From contig JAQOOI010000021.1 of NCBI GenBank assembly GCA_028554645.1, positions 124,001 to 188,000 of the forward strand: a stretch of DNA of 64,000 nucleotides, given 5' to 3'. The stretch comes from Omphalotus guepiniiformis. Its lineage: Eukaryota; Basidiomycota; Agaricomycetes; Agaricales; Omphalotaceae. The notes beneath the pieces are model-generated. The model was not told the DNA's origin, searched no databases, and worked only from the letters and a program-made list of their open reading frames with translations. A program made the translations under genes and the position numbers. This document shows, piece by piece, positions 47,865-60,438 of this stretch. The stretch's first letter is position 1, and every line of letters begins with the position of its first letter.

Positions 47865-48977
47865 CCTATTGAACACAACAAGTTAGATATAAACGAAAAA
47901 AAGGAACAAATCTTGAGCACGAACGTGTGACGACTAAAGTCCCTGTACCGATGAGAGTAAATCAGTCACCAAAAAAAATACTATACATCCACGTAGGTAT
48001 ATATACCTCCTCAGAGTCCCTATGATTCTTCCGCACGTCCATACGATCCTCGACCAAAGTACTTCAGAGCACATGAATACCTACTCCTCCTGGAGCACTT
48101 GTCGACTTCGCGATACGATATAGAACATCACGAGAGACTTGTCGACATGGTACTGCTGATAATGAAACGGTCCGAGCGGTATGTTCTCCGTTAGAGGGCC
48201 GCTGACGGCTAATGGAGCACATGTTGCTATGAGCTGGCTGGCTCCCGAAGAGCAGGACAATGCGGGTTTCTTCATAGTGCTATCTTCCTTCGGCCTCCTT
48301 AAATGCAGGCGATGCAGACGAACCTCGAGCCAAGAATGAAAATTCTTGATTCCATTGCTCCTTCCAGTTGCGTGCGCACTGGCAGCCACGCAGCATGGCG
48401 TCGATGCTGGGTATGGCGGGAGACAGCCGATGAAGTATTCAATATGACGATCATCTCAGTCTCGAGAATAGAGTGTATCGGGAGTGTATGCAGGTGTATG
48501 CGCAGAAAAACGAAACACGAAACAAAGATACAGTTGTCACATGATCACGACGCTAACTTCGGTCCGGAGCAATCCGAGTGCTTAGGCGCGCGCAAATTTA
48601 CCATTGCCTTTCCTTCCCCTTCCTTCCCTCGTCGGTCGGACGACGAACACGGATGTGTATCAATACCAGCCATCCATCCTAAATTTCGGTTATCTCAACT
48701 AGATATGTGCTGCTTCAAGCTCTGCGTCGTTCTTCTACGATCACTTATACGCACGGTGGGATTATACTTATGCGTCGGTCGACGACGACGACTATTCTTG
48801 CATATAAACTATAAACAACCGTTGCAGTCGCACTTCCATAAGACCACCGCAACCGTGACCGTTCTGACATTGATCGACAAACAAGATGACCAGTGAACGT
48901 GAAACACTACACTATTTATCGAAGTAATCGACTCAATCGCAACACCGACTCGGACACTGCAAACGGCGGCGGTGCCG
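47865..48977. other. Intergenic, no supported gene
   Basis: About 1.1 kb between two minus-strand genes. A 197-codon plus-strand frame (48303-48896) has no motif, an unnatural composition (runs of Cys, Arg and His) and no exon support, so I do not call it. Confidence 0.45.
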
Positions 48978-49871
48978 CTACATCCTTGACATCGTACTCC
49001 TCGCCGTAGGCTTCACCCCCGGCCCAATTTCGCGTGTTGGCGAGACCTTGATATGAACACCAGAAGCTACGAGACGTTTACGAGTTACGCTCCAGATCTG
49101 TCATTGGTATTCGGAAGAAAGAAAGAAAGACAGAAATTCATGAAGTGTGAACCAAAATGACATACAGTAGTACTTACCTCCGCCCTTGCAGACATCACTC
49201 TCTTCCCTACAGTCAAAGACGTATTGACTATTCGTAGTTCTTCGCCTCTGATACCAAGAACATTCAAGTTAGCTACTAGTAGGTGTTGAGTAATTGTGGT
49301 AACACCCACACGTACATAGCCGCTGGTGCATGAAAAACAACATTCAGCGATTGAGACAAGACAATGAATGCATTGCCTGTAAGATGCATTTGAAGAGTTG
49401 AGATTGCAAGTGCTGAACATCTAATTCAAAGTAAAACCGACACACTGGGTTAACAGAACTCGTGAGGGCTTTTTATGAGTGAATGTATGATTTACAGTTC
49501 AATCAACAATGTCGAACACCCTGCGTGTAGAGTAGCCAACCCATTCACCATATCTATGACAAAATGGAGTGACATTAGGCATCAATCAACATAACATTAA
49601 TCAAACGTAGAACATAAAACGTACCTTCTTCAACAATCAACCGACAAACAACCCTCGCCTCCTCCGAGTCCTTCAAACTCAGTGGCTCCGACCTACATTG
49701 CACAATAGACACATCAACAACAACAATCCTATCCACAATGACATCTGCGAACGTCTTCGAAAGACTTTCTTCTACAATGGCATTAAATGAAACTCTAGGA
49801 TCAACAAGATATCGTTTCGTAGCGTCGATTGCGTTTCCTGAGATTTTGCTTATATCGCCGGTTCTCAACAT
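48978..49871 (-). CDS. Hotdog-fold acyl-CoA thioesterase (intact copy)
   Basis: This is a hotdog-fold thioesterase of the PaaI/ACOT13-like type, which hydrolyses acyl-CoA. The start is MLRTGDISKISGNAID at 49871. Exon 1 continues KRYLVDPRVSFNAIVEESLS and EEARVVCRLIVEE. Exon 2 reads DMVNGLATLHAGCSTLLIEL, where the HAGCS turn matches the active-site HGG-type loop of the family with a Gly-to-Ala change. Exon 3 has SALAISTLQMHLTGNAF and VVFHAPAA. Exon 4 has IGEELRIVNTSLTVGKRVMS. Exon 5 reads IWSVTRKRLVASGVHIKVSP and ends STMSRM at 48978. All five exons join in frame at GT-AG sites; the fourth uses the ggtatcag acceptor. The length of about 200 residues suits the family. A decayed inverted copy lies 40 kb to the left (9826-10950). 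It may release or edit acyl chains in the neighbourhood, which is inference. Confidence 0.8.
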
Positions 49872-51779
49872 CTAGAATAGAGAGAGATGGAGAGAGAGTC
49901 AGAACGAACGGGGTATGTAAGATTAGACGGTTTTTTCTCTGCACCCTGGATGATATTTGCTCTCTCGATCAACGTTGAAGGGAGGAGGGGAGCCTGGGGC
50001 AAGTGTCTCGTGGGGACGGATCCACTTCAAATAAAAGACCCCCCAGTCCTAGTCAACGCTAGTCAACGGCGGCGTTGCGAAAAGCCCCGTTAATACAGGA
50101 GTAGGACACCTACTGTAGTATGTAGTAAAGTTGACGCGGATGTTACGTTGAAACGTTGACGTTGAATGACGTCCGGTGCTCACCGAAGGAGTACACCATG
50201 CATCAAGAGTGCATAGTAGAAGGGCAAGGTGAACCATTGACAATACAATGGGGAATGATAGAAACACAGAAGAAATAAAGATAAGATACAGAACGGAAAG
50301 ACCAAACATCATTCCCAAGCGACGCAACGTCGACATTCGTTTCCGGAAGATACGGCACTATCACTTCTTGAGTACTCCGACCACGACCACGACCATCACC
50401 AAAATCAGAATCAGAATCAGAATCAGAACCATAAGTCACTCTAGTTTTCGTCCACCAAAGAATCTACGTGGTTTATGCATCTCAACCCCAGTTACCCCTC
50501 GGAACCTCAATATCAATCTTTAAATAAAAGTCTCAGGCATCCAATGAATACAATCTCTTCAATCTTCTTTATGTTGAGGATCCATCGTCCTGCCAAACCA
50601 GAGATTGATACAGCCTGGAACTGATGAGCGCTCTTCATAGAAGAAGATTCGAAGAGGTCTCCATTGGCAAAAACGGAGCAAGGAAGATCAGGGGGGAAGT
50701 CGCGGCCCTACACGTCGGAGCAATTAGCGTCAGAACGGGGGTTACGAGAACCAGTTTGCAACAGAAATACTTCGCCAAAGATAGGAATGTCGCCTGAAAA
50801 ACGTCCGTCAAAGCACAAAAACTTCCGTCAAAGCACGGTACATCTCGTTGGGACCACCATATAACTTGCTCAACGCTAAAGCAACCTTTGCTTGGATTTC
50901 GGCGAGTGATAATTCCGTCTTGCCAATTCTTGATGGTAGGTCCTGGAGCAAACGCCTCTGTGCAGAATTTTGATAGTTAGCCGGGGACACTATCCCAGGT
51001 TGAAAGCTTCATCATGATCAAGCGCCGTAAGTGAATGCTGACGTTAAACGTTAAACACGTACGTTTAACTAGAGTGTCAACTCGACGATGGATGGGAGTG
51101 GTAAGGGTGCGGGGAAGGAGGTTGTCGTACACCATCGGGCGACCATCGGTTCGGAGATTCTAATAGTAACTGCGAATGACCTCGAATCGCAATAACATAC
51201 ATGAGGACTGGATTCATGCGAGACCCTACGTAACCGGTACCAGGCAAGGTCTATTTAGTACTAGCAGAGAGTAGGATATTCAGATAGACGTACGAGTATA
51301 AGCAAAGGATAGCGCACGCCTAATACGTGCTTGTTTTTCTGAACATGGTCAGATCCTCCAGTAAATCATCGGTGCTATCAAACATCGAGAGGCCTTGAAC
51401 GGCCTGGCTTTGTCTTTTTCTTCTTTGATGCCGAGATGTCAGTAGTAGCCTGGTAGGGATAGGGATGTCGGATGAGGATCCGGGTGTTGCATAGCGAGAA
51501 ACCAGCGGAACAAGTCCGAGCTTGATCGTAGAGAGCGCTAGAGAGGGTCGCTGCTAGTAATAGTATCTCGACGAGGGGTTTGGAGGGTAGTCGTGAGTTT
51601 TTCCCGCGCACGGCCCTTACGTAGTATACCGCCACTGGTCTTATGACCGGTCCCCACTGCTCCCGAAAAACGTTCAGGAAATTGAATGGTCGTTTTCAAG
51701 ACGTTTTCTCCTTTCTCTTTACCTCCGCAATCAGTGGGGCAACCGCAGGAACACACAGCGCCGCAACTCACTCTTCCCT

Positions 51780-52440
51780 CTCTTTTTCCTCGTCAAGACT
51801 AGATTCGTTCAACTGCGGGACGAAGATGCTCGAGGAAACTCTGGCCAGGCTGTTAATTTCGTTACGTTCGTTTACGCAGCCCAAGAACACACGCAATATT
51901 GATCTTCTTGGGGAAAGGTGTTTTTCAGTCTTTTTTTTTGTGCAGCTGTACCAAGAATGGAGAATCTCACGACTTTGATATACTACATACATACCACGCC
52001 AATCTCTCCAAAGCTGTTGCAAAACCATCGGGAATCTTCAGCAGCTGGCCATATCGAAAAGTTATGCTCCCTCGACTTGGTATCGTTCCATCTATGGTTC
52101 CTTCAATAGACAAACTAGCGCCTCCGAGTCATAACTCGTCTGGAGGAAGGAGGAACTTTATACGGATCGAGTCTTCAGACCTGGTTAGATCGATACTAGC
52201 CTATCAAGACCATGATAATCTCCGCATTCTCGATATCTTGAATCTTCGAAATGTGCGATTTCTGGCCATGGGTGCTGCCCCGTGTTTTCGAACGAGTTCC
52301 TACATAATCTATCTGTCTTGCTCGTGGATTTCTCTCAAGGGTACTTTGACGAATTCATACCACCCCTGAACTCAATCCGTGCAATCTTGCTGAAAGATCT
52401 CAAAGATTTCACGACATTTGACCTGTCCTGTTCAGCTTGA
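51780..52440 (+). other. Degenerate coding-like stretch, unrecognised
   Basis: One frame near 52285-52440 reads FSNEFLHNLSVLLVDFSQGY, then FDEFIPPLNSIRAILLKDLK and a stop. The style resembles leucine-rich segments of fungal F-box-like proteins. Upstream, several stops interrupt the same frame. I cannot build a gene, and the resemblance is weak. It could be a relic of an F-box/LRR gene or chance. Confidence 0.2.
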
Positions 52441-54383
52441 CAAATTCTTTCGGCGCACGAGCCTCCTGGAATGGAACAAATTATCCTTGTCAAACAAACA
52501 GCGTTTGGGGACTTTTTATAATTCATAAATTACCTTGACACGGCCCACCGTGACTCTCATCCTTTGTCTTTCTTGGAGTTTCTCTCTCGTCTCTATTTCA
52601 CTCAGTATACATATTCAATTCCTTCTTTTCTTGATATCCGAGTCAATTCAGAATCGTACCCTCCACCTCCTCCCCGTTCTCCTCGTAGTGCACTTGCACT
52701 TACCATCCATTTCACAATTCCGATTGTAAGACTCGTAGTAATGTAAAAAACTTAGCGAAATTCGAATACAGAATGAAATCTAACCATGTAGTTAGCCTAA
52801 CATACCTCATACGCTCTGCAGCTCTGCATATGGGTAGTCGTAGGCCGACGAGGATAGCTTTCTAGCATCGACCACTTATCATTCCCGTCCATCCGAAGCC
52901 CACATAAGATTCCAATACAAAATCATATTGGCACGGGTTCGCACTCCCACTAGCTGTATTACCAGCGAAGGCCCAAAGATTCTGCAAAGAGCTTCAAGTA
53001 TAGCTGTCATCGACGGTCATCCTCGGAGCTAGAATTCCAGGCCCCTGGCCAATTCAAAACCCCGGAAGATGTAGTGGAAGAGATGCATTGAAAGAATTCG
53101 GAGAAGAAGAAGAAGACGTACATTAGGGCCCACTACTAAGGGGAAGGACCGTCTCATTACGACAAAAGAAGTAAATTGCGATATCGCAATTTCTTCTTCT
53201 TGATTTCTTCAAGTTCCAGGGCTATAGACTGTGGTGTACTGTATGGCAGAGTCGGAATGGATACTGTTTGACACTTTGTTGATTTCTCGAAGCCCATTTC
53301 ATGAGTCGTTCAGTGAGTAGTCACATTGATGTTATTCTCGAAACCCACTGGACGAGTGCTAATCCAAGCACGTGGCGCCTATAACTCAGCATTAACTTTA
53401 AGCGCGCGACGCGCGTCCGAGTCCTTCCATCCCTTCCTTCCACAAAGTTCCTAACTAAACTAAACTTCCTAGCATCATCACCTGCATCATCACCTGAATC
53501 GTCACCGAAATACTTCGCCAATACATCGGCCCCTTTCCTCCCCTTTCCCTATACCCATCTCAAGATCTCACATGCACATCTCACAAGGGGGACAATCTGC
53601 CGCAGTGCCAGTGCTGTTCTGCTGTTCTGGTGCTGTTTATCTTCGCTTTCTCTTCGCTTCTTTTCATGAATCACTGTACATAGTACCTGGGAGTACCTGG
53701 GCCGGAACCCACCGCAACTCGTGAATGACTACGTATGACTATGTGGGTGCTGCGGAATCACGTTCAGATGACTCTCAGAGCATAGAGCATAGAGCATAAC
53801 AGCATAAGAGTCGAACTTGTAGTTCTTGCCCAGAGAACCCTATGACGCTTTCACCCTTCAGCTTCAGAACTCCCCCCTGAAATACATCGTCAGCGGATTC
53901 GTCACGGTTCTCTCATTGATCCCCGTTATCATTAACGCGATTCCTTCCTACGTTCGAGGCCATACTTTTTACTTTTTGCGGTGGGCGTAATACCACGCCA
54001 ATATCTTTGCGGTGCTTCAGGAATCCTCAACAGCTCGCTCTTTGATTCCAGGCCCCGCATTCCTATCCCTCATGCCTCAGGCCTCAGGCCTCAGTACTCA
54101 GTATTCGTATTCGAATATATCACTGACCCTTCGTTCGGAAACAACTAGACTCTGGACTCTGGAGCAAATTCATATGATACGGGTCCTACGGAGAATAAAC
54201 GGCGTTAATATATCCGAGAATGAGGCAGTTTGGGACCTTAGGCCTTAGGCCTTAGTGTTCATTGTTCAATAAACCGTATGTATGTAACCTTACTCCTATC
54301 ATAGTAAGCTTGAATGGCGTACCTAACTTTGGGTCATGTCGTAGATAGATGATAGATACTTAAAGTGGAATGAAAAGTGGGTG

Positions 54384-54392
54384 TATAAATAG
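54384..54392 (+). promoter_or_regulatory. TATA box of the GDSL esterase gene
   Basis: The sequence tataaatag stands about 95 bases upstream of the start codon at 54486, a good position for a fungal core promoter. Confidence 0.55.
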
Positions 54393-54485
54393 TGCGATTA
54401 CATAGAGCCCAAAGGATCGCCTCATGCCACTTCGCTTCCGAGTTGTTCAACAGATACTCAGTACTCAGTGATTATCGTATCAACA

Positions 54486-55971
54486 ATGTTCAGACTCTTC
54501 GTTTTGGCGGCGGCATTCGTCTGCACTAGTATAGCCATCGTCCTTGCCAGAGATGATGATATACATCTCGCTGTTTCTCCAAACTGCGGAAACTTCAGTG
54601 GTCCACCGGTTGATATCAACAAAGGATTGAAGTCTCTTGATTATTATCAGACTATAGTCGCCTTTGGAGTGCGGATTCACATCACCATCTTTTGATTCTT
54701 ACATTTCTTATTTCGATCTACATAGGACTCATACACATCTGGAGGAATTAGCAATGGCTCCGCTCTGCAACCTCCGATCCTCGCTCCACCTAATCCAAAC
54801 GCGGGAGGGCGGATCACTAATGGCGCGTTATGGGTTGAACATCTTGCGGCGGAGGCCAACGCGACGCTTCAGGACTACGCTGTAAGTAATGTCTTCTTCG
54901 CCAAGTTATATCTTTTCAATTCACGACTGACTAATATGAACTTCCAATACCAGATAAATGGATCATTAGTGGACGCAACACAATACGTGCACGTCGATGT
55001 AGGTAATGCGACAGACTTTCTGACACAAGGTGAATTAAAACTTTCGGAGATACCTACCCCTTACACGAAATCATCGCAACTGAAGCGCTAGCCTCTGATT
55101 ATTAGTCAATAACTACATCGGACAAACCCACAATTCAGACCCTGAAACTACTTTGTATGCGATATTCATGGGTATGGGGTACGTCGTCACCCGCTTGTCT
55201 CCTCTCGTCTCTCGTCTCTCAAGTACCGTCCGTGATTCATGATATGTGTAACCTCTTTCAGAGACTACGAACTCAGAGATGGTGTGCCTAACAAATTCTT
55301 ATCTATTCTTCGATCAAAATCATTAACGTTAACCCATCACACTGTATACAACAGAACTTTACGTCCAAGATTTCACAGAAGTAGCCGAAGCGATAATTTA
55401 CGCTATAATGCAACTCAACTCTTCCCCCCGCTTTGCTCGCAATTTCCTCATTTTGGATAATTACGGACGAGGGACAACTTCCATAGCTGGAGAAAATTAC
55501 AAACAAGCTCTTTTCAGTGGCCTCAGTAATCTGTATACGATATCCGAGTCTAAGGATGGGATGTCTGTTGCGTTTGTCGATTTCGCTACAGTCTGGAACG
55601 GCGTTCTCGGAGATACACCCGGGTAAGTAAAAAATGGCCTTTTAATTTCTGCTTTTTCCGTCCTTGTTTCAAAACAATGTTTTCTGATTACTGTAACTTG
55701 AAACTTCCTGCTGACATGGAGACCGGATACGAAGCGTTCGGGTATACTAGTCCTGATGCATGTCTTGAAAACGATCAGACGATGGTAGGTGCTTGCGATG
55801 ACCCGGACCACACATTCTACTGGGTACCAGGGTAAGCCGTGTTTTAATTACCCTAACCGGTTTTCCTGTATTCAGCGAGCTCTTTGTTTCAAAAGGAATC
55901 CGTCGAAAGTGACACACGGTCTTATGGCGGAGTACGTGAAGGAGGTATTATCACAATGTGTTGCGCCGTGA
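54486..55971 (+). CDS. Secreted GDSL/SGNH esterase, CE16-like
   Basis: This is an SGNH-hydrolase of the type assigned to carbohydrate esterase family 16, which removes acetyl groups from sugars. The signal peptide is MFRLFVLAAAFVCTSIAIVL with cleavage near LAR. The catalytic Ser block spans an intron, VAFG then DSYTSGGISNG. Next are GGRITNGALWVEHLAAEANA, YVHVDVGNATDFLTQ, LYAIFMGMGDYELRDG, LILDNYGRGTTSIAGENYKQ, VAFVDFATVWNGVLGDTPGY and the C-terminal Asp/His block DPDHTFYWVPG-NPSKVTHG, ending QCVAP at 55971. The Ser, Asp and His are all present. Block III reads GMGD where the family usually has GxND, so the oxyanion Asn appears replaced by Gly (see findings). About seven introns interrupt it. 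It probably acts outside the cell and is unrelated to the acyl cluster. Confidence 0.85.
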
Positions 55972-57618
55972 AATTGACAATGAAGCAATTTAACAACTCG
56001 CTCTCGATTGTGATTTTCATCTCCGACGCGAAGAATATCTCATAAATATATGTATGTATGTAGGAGTATATACATAGGGATGAATATTAATGAATATGGG
56101 GAAAGTTCTTTGTTTGAATAATATGTAGTCGCCGCAAACTAGTTCTCCTCGACGTTCCATCATACTGATTTCCGTGAACTCGAGCGCTTGGCTGTATGGG
56201 CGCCTAAGCAACGCCTGGCGCTAAATATGTCTATACAAGGAATACCGAGCCATGTGATGTCCGGGCGCGCGCCGAAACGCGCTGACAGCTGTCAGGCCAG
56301 AAAACACAAAACATCTCCATCAAGTAAAGCTCAAAGCAGCTCCTCCCATTTTCATACCAAACTTCAGCCACAATCACCTAGTAGAGGTATCGAAATCTGT
56401 CGTGGCCACTGGATCACGAAGATCTATCTGTACCTGTCAACCAATCGATCCCAATCGATCTCATAAAGGATCGATCTCTTTCATGAATCATGAATCATGA
56501 TCGTCATGGCCTGGAAAAGTAGATGGTCAAAGCAAAGGATATCTTCTCGTCCTGGGAACCCGGAGGGTGAGATACTCGATACACATCAATTACGAGGGTA
56601 TGTAGGATTCTGTGTGATACCTATTAGCCGGACTAGCGTACGCGCAGTGGGGATATCAAATATTGGAAGAACCCGAGCTTGCCAGGTTACCTTGTACGGG
56701 TATCCCTTTCACCAGCTTTCACCAACCGACTTTCAACCGTAACGGCGATCGGAGTTTGGTACACATCGTCGTCGGACCGGTTAGGTCTTGTTCTTGAGGA
56801 GCGCAAGAAAAGCGAGTATGCAGGGTCGGTACAACGGTTCTACACTGAACCGATGAAGAGGGCAGCAAGGAACCATGTCTCTGAACCCCCCCTCGAACAT
56901 GGTAAGTAAACACGAGGGGGGTGAAGCAGCTTTGGAAGTAGTACGTAAGGGCGGCGTATGTTATCCGAAACGGGCCTAGTATAGTTTAGTATGCCCTGTC
57001 TTTTTACACGGTGCACGTAAAAATAATCAGGTCCGTGTTCTGTTTGTACCTCTTCCCAGTGCCAGGGGGCTTGTTCAGGGCGTAGAGCAACACGACCTCG
57101 ACATTTTATGTTTTGGCGCGTGGCGACCCGAACAAGGAGGGGCAGGTCTGATTGTCGTGTGTACACTTCCGTGCTCCGCTCTTGCAACTTCAAGTGAACG
57201 CCGGGCCGGCCAAAACGTCGCCTTACAACGCAAGTAACGGACTGTGTTTTCTCATGACAGTAATCTTACTTCTGTGTAAGTAACACGTACATCTTTAGCC
57301 TTGCATGATATTTCTGTGTCGCTTTGATGCGAAAGAGGCCGGACTAACCCATGGACAAGTTTGAGAAGCAAAAACACGTTTCATTGGATAATTTTACAAA
57401 CGGTCAGATTCTACAGACTCTGAGCTAGCCCAAGGGGATTGGAAGAAGTAGAAATGACACATTAAGAAACAGAAATTGAAACGTGGAAAAAGGACATGAG
57501 TAATCATAGGAGTGTAACAGGCCACCGAGCGTTCATTCAACATCTAGAGGGGGGGTCTTTCACCACAGTGCAGTTCATGACATCGTCAATCCATCATCGA
57601 TCATCATCAATCCGTCAA
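55972..57618. other. Intergenic, possible retroelement trace
   Basis: About 1.65 kb between the convergent 3' ends of the GDSL gene (+) and the UbiA gene (-). Small frames on both strands show no known motif. A primer-binding-site-like stretch near 57121 is listed separately. Confidence 0.4.
57040..57180 (+). mobile_element. Possible solo-LTR junction with primer-binding-site-like sequence
   Basis: A string ending in cgaca (near 57103) is followed about 18 bases on by tggcgacccgaacaagg (57121-57137). The latter resembles retroviral-type tRNA primer-binding sites that follow a 5' LTR. No gag or pol sequence follows, and no second LTR was found, so this would be a truncated or solo remnant. 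The evidence is one short motif only. Confidence 0.2.
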
Positions 57619-58689
57619 TTAAAAGAGACCTTCAGCATTCAAGCCACTGAGGACAACATGGGCAGTGCTCAACCAGATCTAAATTGAGAAAAGAACATAT
57701 TTAGAATTCCCTTTCATCGGAGATGAAAACTATACTCACGTTATACCAATTATAAGAAATCTTATCATCCTTGGCAGTTCTATAGACGAAAAAGCGAATT
57801 CCAACAAAGAAGGCGAGAGCAAGCAACGCAGCTCGGACCCAGAGCGCGATGGTAGATAGATAAAAGAGTGCAGTCGACCATGCTATAAGGAGCATCGGCA
57901 TAGTAACACGTGCCAGAGTAGGGAAAGCCAGAGTAAAAGTTCTTCGACCAAGCAAAGCATCACCTTCATCATCACGGAAATCTTGAGCATGAATAGTCGT
58001 GAGGATGATACCTGCGCTGCCTAGAACTGCCGCGAATTGGTTCGTGGATAAGGAATCCGAAGCGTCTAGATGATAATAATAAGTAAGACTTGGGGTAAGT
58101 ATATGGAAGATTCCATCGGATAGCTAGCTAATTCAAGTTTTCACCTGCAACAAGGGTACCACCGAATTCGAATAAGGCGTAGAAAATAGCACAGCAGCCG
58201 TTCTTTGTGAACCAGTGACTATGTCCTCCGCCTTCGTTGTAGATAGCTGTCATGGTCGAAATTCCAAGACCAGCAGGGAGAGCACCCATGACAAGAGAGA
58301 TTACAACGTCAATCGGTACAAGCATCCATCTCAAAACTCTTGCAGAAGCAATACTGATCCGCTTAGACGGGATGGGCCTGTTGGGTTTGTTAGCTGCGTC
58401 CTCTTCGGGGCTAGTTCCGAAGCTTTGGTTGGACACAGTAATCTGCAGAAGATCGATCCAGATCCAGAAGACGACAGCAAAGAACTTGGTAAGTGAGTGA
58501 GTGTTTGCCAGTGCCATCGAGAAAGCCGTCTATATTATACGATAAAATCGTCAATAACGAATGTTTCATAGGGGGAAAAGGGGGGCGTAAAGAACTCACA
58601 ATCGGGAGGACGATAGTCCATAGATCAGACTTGTTGAACAAGTAGAGCGTATAGAGAGAGCTCAAGAATTTCTGAGGGAGACTAGACAT
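57619..58689 (-). CDS. UbiA-family prenyltransferase-like membrane protein
   Basis: This is an integral membrane protein of the UbiA superfamily, whose members transfer prenyl groups or, in some fungi, cyclise prenyl diphosphates. The start is MSSLPQKFLSSLYTLYLFNK at 58689. The first Asp-rich region reads SNQSFGTSPEEDAANKPNRP, followed by IPSKRIS. The second reads HAQDFRDDEGDALLGRRTF. Both match the two Mg/diphosphate-binding regions of the family, though region 1 has NQ in place of the usual ND. Hydrophobic helices lie between and after them (IDLLQITVS, VPIDVVISLVMGALPAGLGI, AFVLGSAGIIL-type, LIAWSTALFYLSTIALWV). The last exon, after a 59-base intron, reads IWLSTAHVVLSGLNAEGLF to the stop at 57619. 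It lies 1.75 kb from the divergent reductase 2. Similar proteins are common in agaricomycete metabolite clusters. The acceptor is unknown. Confidence 0.85.
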
Positions 58690-60438
58690 CGTTAGTTTGC
58701 CTTGGAAACTTTCGACTTACAACTCCGTTTTTTTTGTACGGCCCGTTATATATCACAACTCCCCTACCATTTTGAGAGGTCGTAGAAATCAGCGGAGTTT
58801 AGACTCGATGGGTCTGGAAAAAAGTTTCGCGACGCTACATCCTGTTCCAAGAGGTTAGAGATTTCATCTCGCGTCAAGATAACGATAGAATTCTTTTAGT
58901 TGGGGCATGAGGTTTACGCGGGGGGGGGAAGTCAATGGCATGGGTTGTTGTGGTTGTTTACAAAAACGGTCCCTACCAGTTCCGGGGATGAATTTATCGA
59001 AAAGCGATATCGAAAAATCCAAAAAAAAAGCACGTTTTCCAGGACGAGTCCCCCTGCCACCCACTATTTGGTATTTTCAATGACTTGCGGGAGCCTGCGG
59101 ACTCCTGCGGAACATATGTAGAAGATAAAAATGAAATGGGTGGTCAAAAGCCTATTGCGATCCGTTGGAAGTCCCAGCTGGCGAATCCACATAATTCTCC
59201 GAAAGGAGATGAGAAACACTCAACTGATTTTTACTGATTAAAGAGCTCATGTTGATCGAGAAAAAAAAAGGCATCAGAAAGGTTCAGTGAACTGATTCAG
59301 CACACTCACCCCGTGAGCCACGCGATACAAAGTTTTGAATGAAATGGCATAATCTCGGTACTTAGAGAGAAGCAAAGTGGAGAAGCAACGAATAGAAACA
59401 CAACGACGTTGCCCTGTTTGAAACTTTGAGAATAGGCTATTTTGCGAGGGGAAGCGATAGCGTAAGAAAGTAAAAAGACCCATAGCTTGGCGAGAGAAAC
59501 GTTAACAACCATCGTAATGAGGAACAACAGACGGACGGACACTTGGTGAGGATTACGCTTTGAAACTCCCCGAAAAGTTGAATTCGACCCAAATGCAAAA
59601 TCAGCGTGAGGTGAGGTGTTTTCCGATTGCAAATATGCAAGTATAGTTTAAAAAATCATTAACCTGACCCTGGACGATATGATGTTCCAGATGGACCACC
59701 AGAAACGATCTATATTTGATGAAGGACCCGCGATTTTTTACACAGTTGAAATACGTACAATCATCACATTTACAAGTCACCGATAAGCCCCCTTCAAAGG
59801 CCTCAAGGCCTCAACACTCCAAGATCCAAGCTTCATCAAGTTTCAAAAACGCCAGGCGGTAATAGGGAGTCACATCCTAGTAATATCCCCTCGGAATCGT
59901 GTCTTGACTTGAGTGATAACGTTTGCAACTTGAATTCAGAAGTCCTGGCTCTACTATTCAGCGGACATCATGAGCGGGATCGTCATCTCCGCGCGACAGT
60001 ATGTTTTTTGACCGAAGAGGAATGTGTGGTTCTATGTAGCAAAGCGATTGGATGATTAGGTATGTTCAAAATCAGAGCGTGGAGAAAAAAAGGCCTGGAA
60101 ATTTCCAGATTCTTAAAATTCGGCATATGCCATTTTACATAAAACTCGACCCAATAGGCGGTCGTTGTCGTCAAAGCAATTACTTAGGTAATCCCAATGC
60201 CTTACCCCGGGTTTCCCACTCATCAGCAACTCATCAGCTGAAGTACATCAGCTTCGACATCATACGCTAAGGGAAAGCCATAGAGTTGTGTATACATTTC
60301 TTTTTTTCCAGGCTGTTCAGCTGAGTGACCCGAGATGATGTACTCACGCGATCCCTCCGGCTATGTACCTACCTTGGTTCAAGTGTGGGTCGTTGAAAAT
60401 CAGCGCGCAAAGTTGCTAAACTTCTCTTTCTCCTCTCA
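58690..60438. other. Divergent intergenic region between UbiA gene and reductase 2
   Basis: About 1.75 kb. Overlapping short minus-strand frames at 59274-59640 have no motif. The region should hold the promoters of both divergent genes. No TATA box is clear near either start, and I recognise no gene. Confidence 0.45.

Larger units (their letters stand above)
49872..54485. other. Gene-poor region with coding-like relics
   Basis: About 4.6 kb without a supported gene. Within it are: a short minus-strand coding-like stretch at 50308-50521 (Asp-Ser repeat followed by an acidic/Gly-Arg segment), a degenerate plus-strand stretch at about 51780-52440, and short tandem motifs at 54074-54096 (cctcagg) and 54236-54255 (ccttagg). 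The first 250 bases upstream of 49871 match the leader of the thioesterase pseudogene. The region may be a decayed gene plus spacer, or accessory DNA. Confidence 0.4.

Noticed and set aside
48303..48896. 197-codon plus-strand ORF between the DUF5695 gene and the thioesterase
   Set aside because: No motif, odd composition rich in Cys, Arg and His, no exon continuation; likely chance.
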